DNA of 64,000 nt from Sepiola atlantica (Eukaryota > Mollusca > Cephalopoda > Sepiida > Sepiolidae), in contig OY744544.1 of the NCBI GenBank assembly GCA_963556195.1, forward strand, positions 50,266,825 through 50,330,824, in the 5' to 3' direction. Of this stretch, positions 36,185 through 48,553 are shown one piece after another (within the stretch, counting starts at the first letter, position 1; each line of letters begins with the position of its first letter). The notes under the pieces were generated by a model. The model searched no databases and was not told the origin of the DNA. It saw only the letters and a program-made list of their open reading frames with translations. A program made the position numbers and the translations under genes.

Positions 36185-36475
36185 TTAATTAGCCGCCCGC
36201 TGTGGCTCCTTTATTCGCCAGGACTATAAAAATATTTTGTTCTCATCCAGAGCATTCCTGTTTGGGAAACCAGATTATAAACTGATCTTGCGCCTAAATG
36301 TAGCGTTGTTGGGAGACAACAACCTATGAAAGTATCGAACATTACCTCATCTTTCTGAAACTCCTTCATTCATCTGCGGTGACAACAAGACAGGTATTTT
36401 GTTCTCATCCAGAGTGCTCCTTATTGGGGAAGAAATAATTTACCAACGTTAAACCTTGCCATGCACAAGTAAATA
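36185..36475 (+). repeat. Interspersed repeat with two direct sub-copies
   Basis: TATTTTGTTCTCATCCAGAG occurs at about 36231 and again at about 36395, each followed by TTCC or CTCC and then TTGGGGAA/TTGGGAAA. A segment TAAACTGATCTTGCGCCTAA near 36278 resembles the tail of the U2-headed units (AAACTGGCCTTGTGCCTAA), so this may be a diverged relative of their 3' body. Confidence 0.5.
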
Positions 36476-36818
36476 AAGACAGGTTATTTCTATAACACTT
36501 CTCTCTTTGACTATCAGTCTTAATTCAGTGTCCTATTTCAACATAATTCTCCCTCCGACCCCTTTTCTCTCCCCTCTCTCTCTATCTATTAATCTCTTCC
36601 TGTTATTCATGTGCAAATTAGCAACTACATCAATATCATAGAAACAAAGTAAAAAAAGGAAACCAACACATATGACAATTTCAGCTAAATTCAATATTTT
36701 GTGTTGTTCAATTTTATACGAATAATTATTTTGTTACGAACTTTCTTAGATCATGATATCATTTGAATTTTTCGGACTACTGTTTCATCTTGGATGCTAT
36801 TCTCACAACATAAATACG

Positions 36819-36990
36819 TGGCGTAACGGATAAACGTGTCAAGAAACACTCAGTTCTACGTGGCAGTAATTTGGAGGTTGACGGTTCAATCCTCACTACA
36901 ACTGATAGTAAGAAAATAAAAATTACTTAAGATTTCTACCCAGTTATGGATGACAGAACTGTGGATTAAATTAAAATTATTTTACAGGAT
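36819..36990 (+). repeat. tRNA-derived SINE, family 2
   Basis: GTGGCGTAACGGATAAACGT (A-box-like TGGCGTAACGG) is followed about 65 bases later by GACGGTTCAATCCTCACTAC (B box GGTTCAATCC). The distance is longer than in a canonical tRNA, and the acceptor stem is lost, so it is a SINE head plus an A-rich body. Confidence 0.7.
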
Positions 36991-37559
36991 GTAGAGTAAC
37001 TTTTAATTATTACCATGATGTTTAAAAATTATCAGTAAATTTGTCTTGGCACCTTGATAGTTTTTACTTTTTACTGACGTCATAATTATTATTATCGTTG
37101 AAAATATGAGAATTGCGCATCCTCCTGAGTGATTATTGCTCCATTTTCATTTAGATCGCTTTTACAATTGATCAAGCGCTTAACTTCGTTAAGCATCGAA
37201 TTGATGGAAAGCTGTTGATGAGGGACCGTTTTACTTCTCATCCGTTGCTACACGTTGAACCTGAGGCTCTATTCTCCTCCTTCACATTTAAAGTATAATT
37301 CGTTCGTTCTCCCATCCTTTCTTTCCATCTCACTTTCTCTCCTTCAAGCTTTCCTTTTCTCCATTTCTCTTACCCCCCTCTCACAATCTTTTTCTATCTC
37401 CCTTCCACCCTGTCTCTCTCTCTAACTCTCGGCGATCCTCTCTTCTTCATCCTTAATTTCTTTTCATCTACGCCACGAAATAATTTCTCCTCCATCTGCA
37501 TCGTAATTTTGTTACCTGCAAATAGTTTTCCACATTTCTTTCTTTCAAGGTAAATTATT

Positions 37560-37700
37560 TTTAGATGCGTCCCCACATATCTTTAAGCAACTTTATCTGT
37601 CAGTCAATATTTCGGTTGGTCATTTGCATGAATCGCATTTTCTTCGCAAACGCTCATCTTATTTAGATGCATCCAAACATCTCTGTGGGCGGGTTTTTCG
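37560..37700 (+). repeat. Two short direct repeats of an interspersed family
   Basis: TTTTTAGATGCGTCCCCACA with TCTGTCAGTC, then TATTTAGATGCATCCAAACA with TCGGTCAGTC. The middle part GAATCGCATTTTCTTCGCAA is related to 14765-14815. Confidence 0.55.
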
Positions 37701-40700
37701 GTCAGTCTATGGTACATTTGAAATTTCAATTTTGCCACACTTATGTTACTTTTTTACCATTTAATTCTTGCGGACTGCTAATATACATAAGTATTTAGAC
37801 TATGAATACCATTTGTTTATCCTCTTATTAATTAATAGTTTCTTTTTGAGAAACAATGTTTCGTTTGTTCGAAAAATATCGATTATAACTGATTTGAAAC
37901 TTACCGTTGCTCGTTAAAGAGGTCCCATCCTGGAACGTGTTTTTGATTTTAATGTTAATTTAACTTGTTTTTCCTGAACTCATCATTGAAGAACTGATAC
38001 ATTAGATCCATCCGGTATTTTCTTTCTTCTGAAGCTGATTGCAATTATATCCACTGGAAACAATCTTGCTTGAAATTGATGAAGTCGATATGCTGATGAG
38101 GAAAATCATAAAATTGTGTCAGTCTAGTTTACTTTGATGTAATAATGATAATGCTTTTTTCGAAATGTGCATACGTATAGATACACTTTGTTAAGTGTTG
38201 CTTTTCTGAGCATTATTATAAAAGATTAATTTGTCATGAATTTTGTAATTTACTGAATTAGAAATTACATATATGAATGTGTGTGTCCGTCTGTATTTGT
38301 CCGTTTGTGTTTAGGTAGCGTGTTTTCATTAAAGTAACTCTTTTTTTTGTTTTATGAGGCTTTAATCTATTTTCTGAATACTTTATTTCGTATGGCGATC
38401 GAATTTGCATATGTATAAGGGCATAGTAGTGTTTCCCGATCAACATTGGATAATACCATAAAATTGATCATCTATCATAAGCAACTAAATAGATTTAATC
38501 AATAACTGTTTTAAGACTACAAAACAGTAAAAAAAGAACACTGTTATATGCTAGTGTCAATGCTTTTCTGGGGAGTGTACCTCTGACAATAAGAACACAA
38601 TTAATAATTAGATTTATTACACTACAACAACACTTTCCCGTATACTCTCTCTGACACTAGCCTAATTTGCTAATGCCTAAAATATGACTGCTTACTTCTG
38701 AATATAGAAACATTTTAGTTAATAACACAAAAAACAATGCACTATGATATCAGCATAAAATATTATAAACTCTAAACACCATGTACAATACAACTGGAGA
38801 CCACATAATAAATAACATTAATAACGAAAACAGTCAACGTTCGAACGTGTCTTGTTTTATAATTAACACTTACAAATTATTAAACGTTTGACATTATCCA
38901 TTTACATTCTTCAAGCGTATTTCACGTTATTACGTTAACATGCAACTTCTCGTTAGAACCTTACAGCCAATGAAATAATACGCTCAATGATTAACCCCGA
39001 CTTGATGAGGATTTGATGAATCGAATCGAAAGTACTCTCAAAATATGGAATATAAAAATATGCAAATTATATATAGTAATTCGATCGGAATAGCACATTT
39101 ACCCTTTTAATTTCATTTGGTTGTTTTAGTAGTCGTACGGAGATTGCGACTGACGAAAGCCGGAGAGTAGAAACGACGATAAAGATAACAGTTCAAATGA
39201 TGTTTATAATGTAGATAACAACAAAAGTTATTGACAAATAAAGAAAACATTTTGGGCATTCATTTGACTAACGCTATGATGCTAAAGAAGTTGAAACAAT
39301 GAACTCACCCACAAAGATCATCAATTGTCATATGAAGACGACGTAATCTGAATTTATTTGTTCACCTCATTAGAGCAAAGTCGCGATTCTGGTTGGGTGG
39401 GGCCACACACGTTCATAGGATGGCAACATTACTTTTCAGCACTTTTCCCTAGCGAGTTTGGTTGAGGCGACGGAAAAGAAACTTCGTTATAAAATAGGAA
39501 GATAATCCCTAGGATTATGACCTCATGGGGCTGAAGTTATAATGTTTTTCCTTTGCAAAATATAATATTTGGTAGGGTTATACATGGCCATGAATATAGA
39601 AAAGGTCGCTTACATCATTTGGGAATTTAATAACTCCCCTCCATCATGGGTTTTCAAAGAAAAATTAAATTCTCACCCGAATCATCCACATATAAATCCT
39701 GCCTTTCATTATTCAACCCAGGCATTCTTTGTTCCACCATTATTTGTTTCTATCTTGTTCTGTACTCTAAACGTCGCATTTCAAAGAACAAAAGAATTTC
39801 CTACGTTTGATCTGTGTCACCGTTTTCATAGTTTTTGAAGACCCAATCAATCGATTCTTACGCGTATCGATAAAGACATTCGATAACTATTCGTGAAACT
39901 ATGCTATCCCCAATCAATGACCGCTGCGCTTATCAAAGTCTTCCCCCAAGCGTTTATTTTATCATTCAATTACTTAGTCAATAGCTCAATCGATCTTTCT
40001 ATTTTTCATTGATTTCTGTTCATTTTTCAATATAAGTAACTGATTGACTCATTTATTTAATCATATATGCTTTACTACCATTTGGATCGATCTGCAATAT
40101 TCATGCAGTTCGATCATTCGAATCTCCCTTACATTACTTCACATTCGTCTTTTACTTTATGGAAAGAAACGATCCTTATATTATAGAATCTTGTAATATT
40201 TCCAATAGAGGAAATCGATTTACTTCGTCTTTATCAATTATTCGCTCGCTATACTTACATCCAACATGTCATCATTTATCAAAATGATCATAAAAGTCGA
40301 TTTTATTCATTTATAAATCAATCAGAATACGACTGATTGCCAGTTTTGGACGCTTGGTTTATAGAACAGAAACCGAAAACTTCATTCGTTTATTATTTCT
40401 TTCTTTATTCTGCCGATCATATGCATTTCTTTTCTTGGATTAGAAATCCTCATTAGAACTACATATTATTATTACATCCGTTGTATATTTTAGCACTTTT
40501 GAATTTTACTGGTGTTTGTTATGTTGGGATTAAACGTTTTCGAATATTAACACCTTTGGTCGATGGATATTTAAGTTAGCTTTTTATTACAATTCTTCTG
40601 TTTACATCCAATGATTAAGCAATGATATAAGTTCATCTTTTTTATTTCATCTCTCACAATATATTAAATGAATCAGATCAAATTCTTTTAAATATTTCAT

Positions 40701-41335
40701 CAAATATTAACGTGTTCTTTCATTTTTTTGTGATATTAAAATTTATTCAACAACGCAAAATAATAACCCAATAAATGTATTTTCCGTAGAAAATTAAAAT
40801 CAACATAAATACAACGGCATTATCACTTCAAGTGGACCACCATTTACCGAGATGGAAAATCAAAAATTCACAATTGTACTTTTGTCTGCTGGTAAAATAA
40901 GAAAAGTTTTTTTAGCAAATCTCATATGTGTTGCAGCTGTTGCAATTTTTTTTTTTTTAAATTGAGAATAAATGCACATCAATATTTCATATCGATGATT
41001 GTTTATATGAGCTACTTTGATGACCTTGCGGTAATCAGTTACTATAAGAAATACCAACGTGTATTTATTGATCTCCGAAATCAAAAAGCGACCGGAATAG
41101 GTTTGAAAATAATCAAATAAAAAAATGATTGGCTTTGAACAAGCACGACAGATAAATAAATTATTTGACAGGTTGAGGCATGAATCTAATTACGACATGT
41201 GATGTGTGCTACAAATAACCCTTATGTATAATTACAACACACAGCTTTCAACAGAAAATGTTTGCTCACCTCCATCTTTGTTATTTATGATCCTCACAAC
41301 GATGCAGTTACTAGCTTTGAGCGAATATCTTGGAG
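37701..41335. other. Non-coding stretch
   Basis: ORFs at 39569-39838 and 40860-41120 show no recognised domain. The sequence is AT-rich with no long repeat. Confidence 0.5.
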
Positions 41336-41339
41336 GGAT

Positions 41340-42300
41340 CCTTTAAGCCAACATTCATGTATGTGGTGACTTTAAGGTTAACAATGTAGAAATCCAAGAT
41401 CACTCTAACAAGACTTATGATGAAATAATGTTTTATCATGATTTTTCATCGTATATGAGCTGATTCAGATTGTTGCCAAACCCACTGGCATACCGGATTC
41501 TGATGGACACTTTCCAAGGCTTCTTGATTTGTTCCTGGCAACTTGCCCTGAACAGTGTACATCTTCTGTTCGATTTCTTCTGGGATCATCTAATCACTAA
41601 ATCGTCTCAGTTAAGATATAATCTAAGTCCAGGAAGACCTCGTGTATCACTTTTCATCGCAAAATGTATCGACTTTCAAAGACTGATCAAGACAGCTTCA
41701 GATCTTTCATCTCTGAACTTTTTCTGCATTCTATTTTCAGAAAAAATGTATATTATGTGTTCTCTGATATATCTGAATAGTTAATCGCTGATATTAAAAG
41801 TTGTATACCCTCTGAAAATATTCCAACACTAACTAAACAACCAGTCAGGGTACATCTCTAGGTGTGTCACTGTGATTGCTTACAAAACATTATTTCAATT
41901 GCTTTCAACGAAATAACTGTCTTGAAATTAACGTGACTTTTAAAACTGTTCGTAACCCCTGCTATGAAAGGGCTATAGAAAACGCAAAAGAATCCGATTC
42001 CCAAACTGTTAAATCCAGAGTTGCCTAACATAGGCTCGATTCGATGAGTTTGCGAGAATAACATAAGGCACCTTAACAGATATAATACATCTATTTCAGC
42101 TATCACTAATCGTCCAAAGGTGATCACCACAGCATCAGATTTAAGCCAGATATATTACAAACAACTTTGCATCAAATCCCACGCTTAGCGATCCAGATCA
42201 CCTACCACCAAAATGCCCCATATGACTGAAACTACACTAATTCACACCCATGTATCTGTCCGTGATGTTGCCAAACTTGTCAAGAACTTTGATGCCAGCA
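41340..42300 (+). pseudogene. Jockey/CR1-type LINE remnant: endonuclease region and start of RT
   Basis: HVCGDFKVNNVE and, in another frame, QIVAKPTGIPDSDGHFPRLL with DLFLATCPEQC match the 'GDFN-H...W', 'Q-V--PTRIP-D...LLDLFL' blocks at the end of the APE-type endonuclease of jockey/CR1 elements. The linker follows (RKRKRIRFPNC-type), then TPMYLSV with VAKLVKNFDASRV, which corresponds to the RT start 'V---L--LD-SKA-GPDGI'. Frame changes and stops make it dead. RT resumes after the insertion at 42850. Confidence 0.72.
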
Positions 42301-42319
42301 GAGTCTGACATCTGTTTAG

Positions 42320-42790
42320 AAATTTATTAGATGAGGATCGATCATTTGTATCATTTCTATTATTTGGATCATTTGGATCATTTGGATAATTTAGACGACT
42401 GTTTACATATTAGATGGTATTCTCCCAAGTTTTCGGTTGATGTACCCTCCAACATTCTTCAGGTGCAACTTGTTAAACACGGAATTATTTCGTTCGAACT
42501 AAGGACCCTTTTATTTTAATTCACGGGCGTAACTTTCTCACATTTCGTCAGCTACGACCGGGTAGCAGTGTTAAATAATCCGTAATTGTTTTCTTAGAAT
42601 CGCTCGTACTGCAGATTGAACCTTCAACCTCCAGAAGACTGTGACTCATAAGTTATTATTACTTAGCATTTTATTCGTAGCCGACGAGTTCTTGTTCACA
42701 TATTATCGAGTTCAACAAGACGCACCTCTAGAAAGTCGGAGATTACATCAACCAAAAAGTTGTTCGAGTAACATCCGAGATGGGATCAGT
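42320..42790. repeat. Inverted pair of GTTTCGG-family repeats splitting the LINE remnant
   Basis: The left arm has GGATCATTTGGATCATTTGG near 42366 and AGTTTTCGGTTGATGTACCC at 42429-42448. The right arm, reverse complemented from about 42770, reads AACTTTTTGGTTGATGTAAT followed by CTCCGACTTTCTAGAGGTGC. The arms (about 45 bp aligned) face each other about 280 bp apart, giving a foldback arrangement. Confidence 0.7.
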
Positions 42791-42849
42791 AGTCTGAATA
42801 CTCTGCATAATACAACATTTTAGTCACTCAGCTTAATAAAAACGGCAGC

Positions 42850-43435
42850 GGGAACTAGCTCTGTTTCTTAGAAAGCTATTCAATCGTTGCTTCAAAAACA
42901 CCTGCTTTCCATATAAAGACACTTCCTCGGTCTATTCAGTTTTTAAAATACTGCATGTCAGTGTTCTGCATCTCAGTAGAGACCGATCAGGCTGTTGCAG
43001 GTCATGATTAAGTTATTTGAATATGTGATAAACCTCTACCTGATCTATAAGTAATAGTGTGAGATCAAACGTTGACATATATGCAGGCGACCCAACTGTC
43101 TATGGCAGCACTTCTAAGAGCATTTCCCAACAATTTCTTGCTGATTGTCTCACACACAAACTGGGGCACATAGTGCAATGAGGAAAAGGTGGTTTGTTAC
43201 TTTAAACACATCTAAAACTAAGCTTCTGTTCTTAAACCATCACAATCGCAAGGACACGTCATCTATCACAAATGCAAGGAATTTTTCTATCTTCGTGTAC
43301 GTAAAGCGAAACGGAACTTCCAGGAGCAAAGTTTATTTCCAAGAACTTCCCATCTATACAACCCAATATTACGGGACTGCCTCCCTTTCTGACTACAACA
43401 TGGCCGTCTTCAAACCCAATGCCACCTAATACGTG
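42850..43435 (+). pseudogene. Jockey/CR1-type LINE remnant: reverse transcriptase C-terminal part
   Basis: LRKLFNRCFKNTCFPYKDTS (about 42868) matches the 'L--LFN-CL----FP--WK' block. DIYAGDPTVYGSTSK (about 43073) is the RT active-site region, with the usual ADD changed to AGD. GKRWFVTLNTSKTKLLFLNH (about 43178) matches 'W---FN--KTK-L'. About 300-400 bp of RT is missing between the first two blocks. The frame is broken by stops. Confidence 0.72.
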
Positions 43436-44962
43436 TTGAGCCGTACTTTTTATTAATCAAATTATGGCCTTTTTACCCATCGGTTTCTAATCCTCTCATA
43501 GTATTGTCCATCATAACATTGCCAATCTCATTAACCCTTATCCTCGAGTGGCGTTTTGGTCTTCGTAAGTGGTTATATTAAAATATCATATAATATGAAA
43601 GCATTATCAACACATATGTACTGCTAATAGTGCTATATCGTCTTGTATTTGTCAACTTGACGGTCAAAACAAAAGAAAAACTGACTGTCTCTCAAAATAA
43701 TATAATAAGAGCAACATATACAGTGAAGTAAACGGATCATATAAGAATAAACATTACAATTAAAGACAAACTCGCGCCCGTATCTTTATAGTTGAAGGAA
43801 AGTGTTAGAACTATAAGAACACACCAATGATCAACAATTGATGTATGCCTAGATTTAATTTTTAATAAATCATTTTATATTGTCGATCTCTATGGAATCG
43901 TTTTTATCCATTTATTTCTTTATATTTTTGTTTGACCACTCACACACCCATTTCACAACAAAATGTAAACCATAGAGAAGATGGTGTGATGACATATGTT
44001 TCTAGAGTTCCAGATCAATCAGTCAGCGACACAAAGTTGTGAGGGACAAAATCATTTGCTAACATTTAGGATATTGTCGATTTAGTTCTGCAGAAAACGC
44101 TTAATTCTTGAGAAATATCCACAATCCATGAAGCATTGATTCATAACTCCAAGGTTTTACGCCACACAAGACATCGCGAGAGAAAAGAGAAAATCGTGTG
44201 CGCCGATTTGAAGGTTGTATTAAATGATGGAGTTTCCTAATTTAAAACTATGATCGAAAATTAACATGAGAAAACAGTGTATTTAAAAAATAACATTGAT
44301 TAAAGTAATAAACATATTAAATTCTATTATTATTCCTTATAGTTTATGTGTTTATTTTTAGTCATTAATTTCTATTTGTTAATTAACAGTTTTATATATA
44401 AGTAGCTATACTTACGCAGTTGTGTCCGGGATTCTTTTTGCATTTCATTTCGCTTTTTTGTAATTAAACGTTATCAAATTATTATGCTTTTAAATAAGAT
44501 TATAATAGTGTTCTTATTAATTTACTAATTTAACCAAATTAGAATTTAAAAGAATAATTCAATGTCTAAATATCAAAGTAACATTGACGCGAGAAATACA
44601 CAAACACGAGTGGTTGTCTCATAATTTTATTAATATATAGTGTAAATCTGACTAGAGTGTTTACAGTTGAATCTTTGTTGAATTAAACTTCCCGATGATA
44701 AATATGATTTGCATTTTCTAAAAAGCGTTAGTGTATTATTATAAGTAGATATGCCATTATTTAATAGGAAAAGTAAGAAAATAAAACTATTTAGTGGATT
44801 GTGAAAAACAACTACATACAAGCGTGTGAGTCAGACACAGGATAAAGAAATAATATATTTAAAAGAATTCGATCTTCTAAGAAAGTTTGCATAATAACAG
44901 TGATTTAGTTTGCTTTTTGAAGAGAGCGAAAGTTACCATGCTTTCATATTTGGCACGTATCA

Positions 44963-44966
<4 letters not shown>
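43436..44966. other. Non-coding stretch
   Basis: No gene or repeat recognised. Confidence 0.5.

Positions 44967-45044
<78 letters not shown>
44967..45044. repeat. (TA)n microsatellite
   Basis: About 39 TA units, preceded by AACCT and directly followed by the TIR element; its last TA is the element's target site. Confidence 0.97.
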
Positions 45045-45045
<1 letters not shown>

Positions 45046-45717
45046 CACTAGATAGAGTGAAAGAACAAAATAAGGTGCGAATCAAATTTTAATACAATTC
45101 AAAGTTCAAGCATAGTACTTTAAAGTCCTTAACTCATGAGTTTTCAAAGAACATCTTCTCCTCAGAGGACCATTACCGCAATGACATTACTGCAGGTCAT
45201 AAAATTAAACTTTGAACATATATAAACATATATAAAAAAATACATAAAAGTATAATAAACATCAAATATATCGGTCCAAAACACACTTTTTTGTTAAACG
45301 TATACAGTTCATCCAAGTCATAAAGTTTTAAATAGCTTCAAGAAAGATGTCAAAGAGGTTGGTTAAAAAACAATCTAGGTAGTGAATGGTATTCCAAAAA
45401 CGAAAAAAGTTATCCAGGCGGGAAATTTGTTTACTATCGATGCAGTATATGACAGTGAAAAGCGTATCCAAGGTGTATGCAAATTAATAAAACGATAGAA
45501 AAAAACCCAAATCATATGAAAAGTTCAGAAAACTCACTCGGTGTTGAATATTATAATGTCTAATTTTCTTCCGCCTCCGATAAAGTTACTCCAGTGAAAG
45601 ATAATATTCGAAGGTAATCCTCTACGACACAATCTCCCGCAAGCCCAATAGACAGTGCGACAAATTGTAATAAAATTTGATTCGCACCTTATTATATTCT
45701 TCCACTCTATCTTGTGC
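45045..45717. mobile_element. Non-autonomous TIR element (673 bp) with ~57-bp termini
   Basis: The left end GCACTAGATAGAGTG...AAGGTGCGAATCAAATTTTA is matched by the reverse complement of the right end (GCACAAGATAGAGTG...AAGGTGCGAATCAAATTTTA) over about 57 bp with roughly eight differences. TA flanks both sides (45043-45044 and 45718-45719). The interior has no coding potential. TA target sites fit a Tc1/mariner-driven MITE. Confidence 0.87.
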
Positions 45718-45811
45718 TATTAATGCTCTATCCAGTATATTGAGCTTCATTTTTACTCGGATGTTCACTAATTAAAGATATTAGTTGCCTCTAATATCTT
45801 TTGTTGTATTA

Positions 45812-45815
<4 letters not shown>

Positions 45816-45890
<75 letters not shown>

Positions 45891-45895
45891 TTATA
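45816..45895. repeat. (TA)n microsatellite with interruptions
   Basis: TA array with ACATATAT and TTTATAT interruptions at its right end. A hairpin, AAAGATATTAGTTGCCTCTAATATCTTT in two halves, precedes it at 45774-45801. Confidence 0.95.
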
Positions 45896-46511
45896 TATTT
45901 ATGTACGTATAAATAACTTCCATAACAATGATGAAGCTAATAGCTACATTAGTCTTACAACCACTACCCTATTCCGCCGCCTCAATATGCATCTTGTAAA
46001 CGCTGACGCAATTTATCAACCAACAGCTACAAAAAACATAACTGCCCTCCCTCTGATTTAAGATAAATTTTAGTTAATAATACTAAAATAATACATTCCG
46101 GAACCAATTAAAAAACTTTAAAATATTGGAAGCTATCTACATAAAAACACAACAACCTACGTATGAAATCAATGAGAACATTTTAAAATAGTTAACATAA
46201 TGCAATTTCATTCTGTGATGCCATTTCGACGTCGCATAATTTAAATTGTCAACATCTTTCCTGAAACAATGCGAAAATGTTTTTTATGTGCGCGTTTCTC
46301 GCCGTCTTTCAAAAAATTCTCTACTTTCTCCAGCTTTTTTGTTAATTTACTTTTGACATCAAAAATCGACGAACAATCGAAAACGTTCGTAATACCTATG
46401 ACAGATTTATTATTTTTAATTATTTTAATACTAAAATAATACATTAGAAAAATTAAAAAGATAAAAAAATGTATAATTAAATTGACAAATTCGGTTATTA
46501 ATAACAATGTT

Positions 46512-46513
<2 letters not shown>
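45896..46513. other. Non-coding stretch
   Basis: Nothing recognised; the minus-strand ORF at 46241-46585 runs into TA repeats. Confidence 0.5.
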
Positions 46514-46559
<46 letters not shown>

Positions 46560-46586
46560 TGTGTGTGTTTTTGTGTGTGTGTCACG
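46514..46586. repeat. (TA)n then (GT)n microsatellite
   Basis: About 20 TA units followed by GTGTGTG and TGTGTGTG tracts. Confidence 0.95.
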
Positions 46587-46689
46587 TAGAGCGAAAGAGA
46601 AACCTAGCAGAGTACTCGATTATAAAACAAATAGGAAATAAGATTGTAATATTTATTAATGTTTGTATCACATAAGATCAGAACAACCT

Positions 46690-46822
46690 CGGTACCGTCG
46701 GTTTCAAATCCTAACAAAGGGGACCTAGACGCTTTACCGGACTCTCTTCAGAGGCTGAAGACAGTCGGGTAAAAAGACCTCTCATAGATCTCCTTGGATA
46801 GCATTTGAAACCGACGGTACCG
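46690..46822. mobile_element. Hairpin MITE-like element with near-complete palindrome
   Basis: CGGTACCGTCGGTTTCAAAT (46690-46709) is repeated exactly, inverted, at 46803-46822. The inner arms also pair imperfectly (TTTACCGGACT with AGTCGGGTAAA), so almost the whole 133 bp can fold as one hairpin closing near CTCTTCAGAGGCTGAAG. No target duplication could be identified. It could be a MITE or a relic of two head-to-head copies. Confidence 0.8.
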
Positions 46823-46848
46823 ATGTATGTCTGAACTTCTGTAATACA

Positions 46849-46849
<1 letters not shown>

Positions 46850-46895
<46 letters not shown>
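46850..46895. repeat. (TA)n microsatellite
   Basis: About 22 TA units. Confidence 0.96.
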
Positions 46896-46897
<2 letters not shown>

Positions 46898-47586
46898 ATG
46901 CCCCGAAAAGAACTCACGAAGGTTCAACTTAATGCATCATGCCACTAAACATTATGTGTAGCATTTTTATTCCAATCTTGATCGAAATCCATCACATGAT
47001 TTCCCTTCTAGAAAATGTCTAAAATTTAAAGGTAAAGCTTTAGAGGTCTTAAGAAGAAATTTTAATTTAGGTATTTTGCTTCATTGGTGTCTAATGATTA
47101 TAGATAACATTTGATGCAAATATTTAATTTCAAATATTTGTAATTTTCAAATAGGTGCTCGCCATATTATGCTCCATTAACCCGTTTAGAATCCTCCTCA
47201 GAACCTGAAATTGGTTGAGTGACATTCATTAATTGATGTCTAATACATATTGTTTAAATTTCACGAAAATTGATATATCTGACTATTTACGAATGGCTTC
47301 CGCCCCTCTGTCCCCATGTTCGTAACATAACAACTGTGTTCCCAAATTCATAATGATCGGTTAATACGTTCAGGAATGAATCGTCTACATAGCAATGTAT
47401 CAACACACACGGACCTAACTTTATATAGACCTCTTTTGGATGAACGCCTTTTAGAAAAATGATATAAGCTTAATCTAAGTTAAATGTGAAGCTCCTGTCT
47501 ACGATATGTGTTCAACACTGGTTGGCTGACAATAGTGTCCGTTTTGTATGGCATAGATAGGATTAATTTCTCTGATTGTCACATAG
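46896..47586. other. Non-coding stretch
   Basis: Nothing recognised. Confidence 0.5.
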
Positions 47587-47735
47587 CTGGTGAATATGGT
47601 CAATTGGTTAGAGCGCTGAGATTAGGGTTAAAAGAGACTCATGTTCAAGGGTTCGAATCGTGTGACCGACTGCACAGTTATCTTTTATGCTGTTGATTCC
47701 ATTATGATGAGACGTATATGTGTGTGGACGATATT
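47587..47735 (+). repeat. tRNA-derived SINE, family 3, copy 1
   Basis: TGGTCAATTGGTTAGAGCGC (A box TGGTCAATTGG) and CAAGGGTTCGAATCGTGTGA (B box GGTTCGAATCG) with tRNA-like spacing, then a body with GTTATCTTTTATGC and GATTCCATTATGATGAGACG. It is the best-preserved tRNA-like head in the window, but the acceptor stem does not close. Confidence 0.8.
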
Positions 47736-47884
47736 AAAAAAAAACTTTTATCATTAAATAATTATTTATAGCCATCTTCTGAATAGATACCTTCAAGAGA
47801 AATCTTATAAGTCGTCTAATCTAAGCAAAATGCAAGGTTTCTATTCACGTGAACACTGTTATAATGGCTGACTATATTATCCGC

Positions 47885-48000
47885 TAGCTGTTGAAATTGG
47901 ACAATTGATTAGTAGGCTTAGTTTTTTGTTAAAAGTGGCTGGCTTAACAGTTGTCTTTCACACTGATGATTCCATTAGGATGAAACGTATACGAAATTAA
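47885..48000 (+). repeat. tRNA-derived SINE, family 3, diverged copy 2
   Basis: TTGGACAATTGATTAGTAGG corresponds to the A-box part of copy 1. CTTAACAGTTGTCTTTCACA and GATTCCATTAGGATGAAACG match its tail. The B box is deleted. It is in direct orientation about 290 bp after copy 1. Confidence 0.7.
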
Positions 48001-48016
48001 AAATATTTATTATTAA

Positions 48017-48017
<1 letters not shown>

Positions 48018-48050
<33 letters not shown>
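48018..48050. repeat. (TA)n microsatellite
   Basis: About 15 TA units. Confidence 0.95.
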
Positions 48051-48053
<3 letters not shown>

Positions 48054-48550
48054 TTTTAAATACAGATTTTAATCAGACATGGACCAGTGGTTTCTGACAA
48101 GAAACGGGTTGAATTCCCGATTCACGTCGTCTTCAGCATAGTCTGAAATAGTAAATGATGGAATTTCTTCAAAAAACATCTAACTGTTATGAAACGCTAT
48201 GTACACAGCATTTTGAAATGGAGAGCCGACGAGAAACGCTTAGGACAGAAAAGCCGTTAAAAGATTCTATATTTAGAAGTAAAGCAAGAAAGAAAGAAAG
48301 AAAAAAAGAAAGGAGTGGAAAAATAAAAAAATTAAATTTATAATAATAAAATATTACTTTTATATTTATATATATTATTTTCACATATATATATGTAGAA
48401 AATAATTAATTAAGGTACGCAACTCTAATTAATTAAATAATCTAAAAAAAGGGGAGGTAACTATTTATCATTATATAAAATGTATATATATGTTTTTATG
48501 AATTTCGATCATTTCAATTAATAATTCTCAATTCAAATGCCAGGTTTAAC
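48051..48550. other. Non-coding stretch
   Basis: A GAAA-rich patch lies at 48285-48330. TAATTAATTAA strings occur near 48405-48435. No gene is seen. Confidence 0.5.
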
Positions 48551-48553
48551 AGC

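Noticed and set aside
47587..47700. Functional tRNA gene
   Set aside because: A and B boxes are present, but no acceptor stem closes and a SINE-type body follows; a second diverged copy lies nearby.
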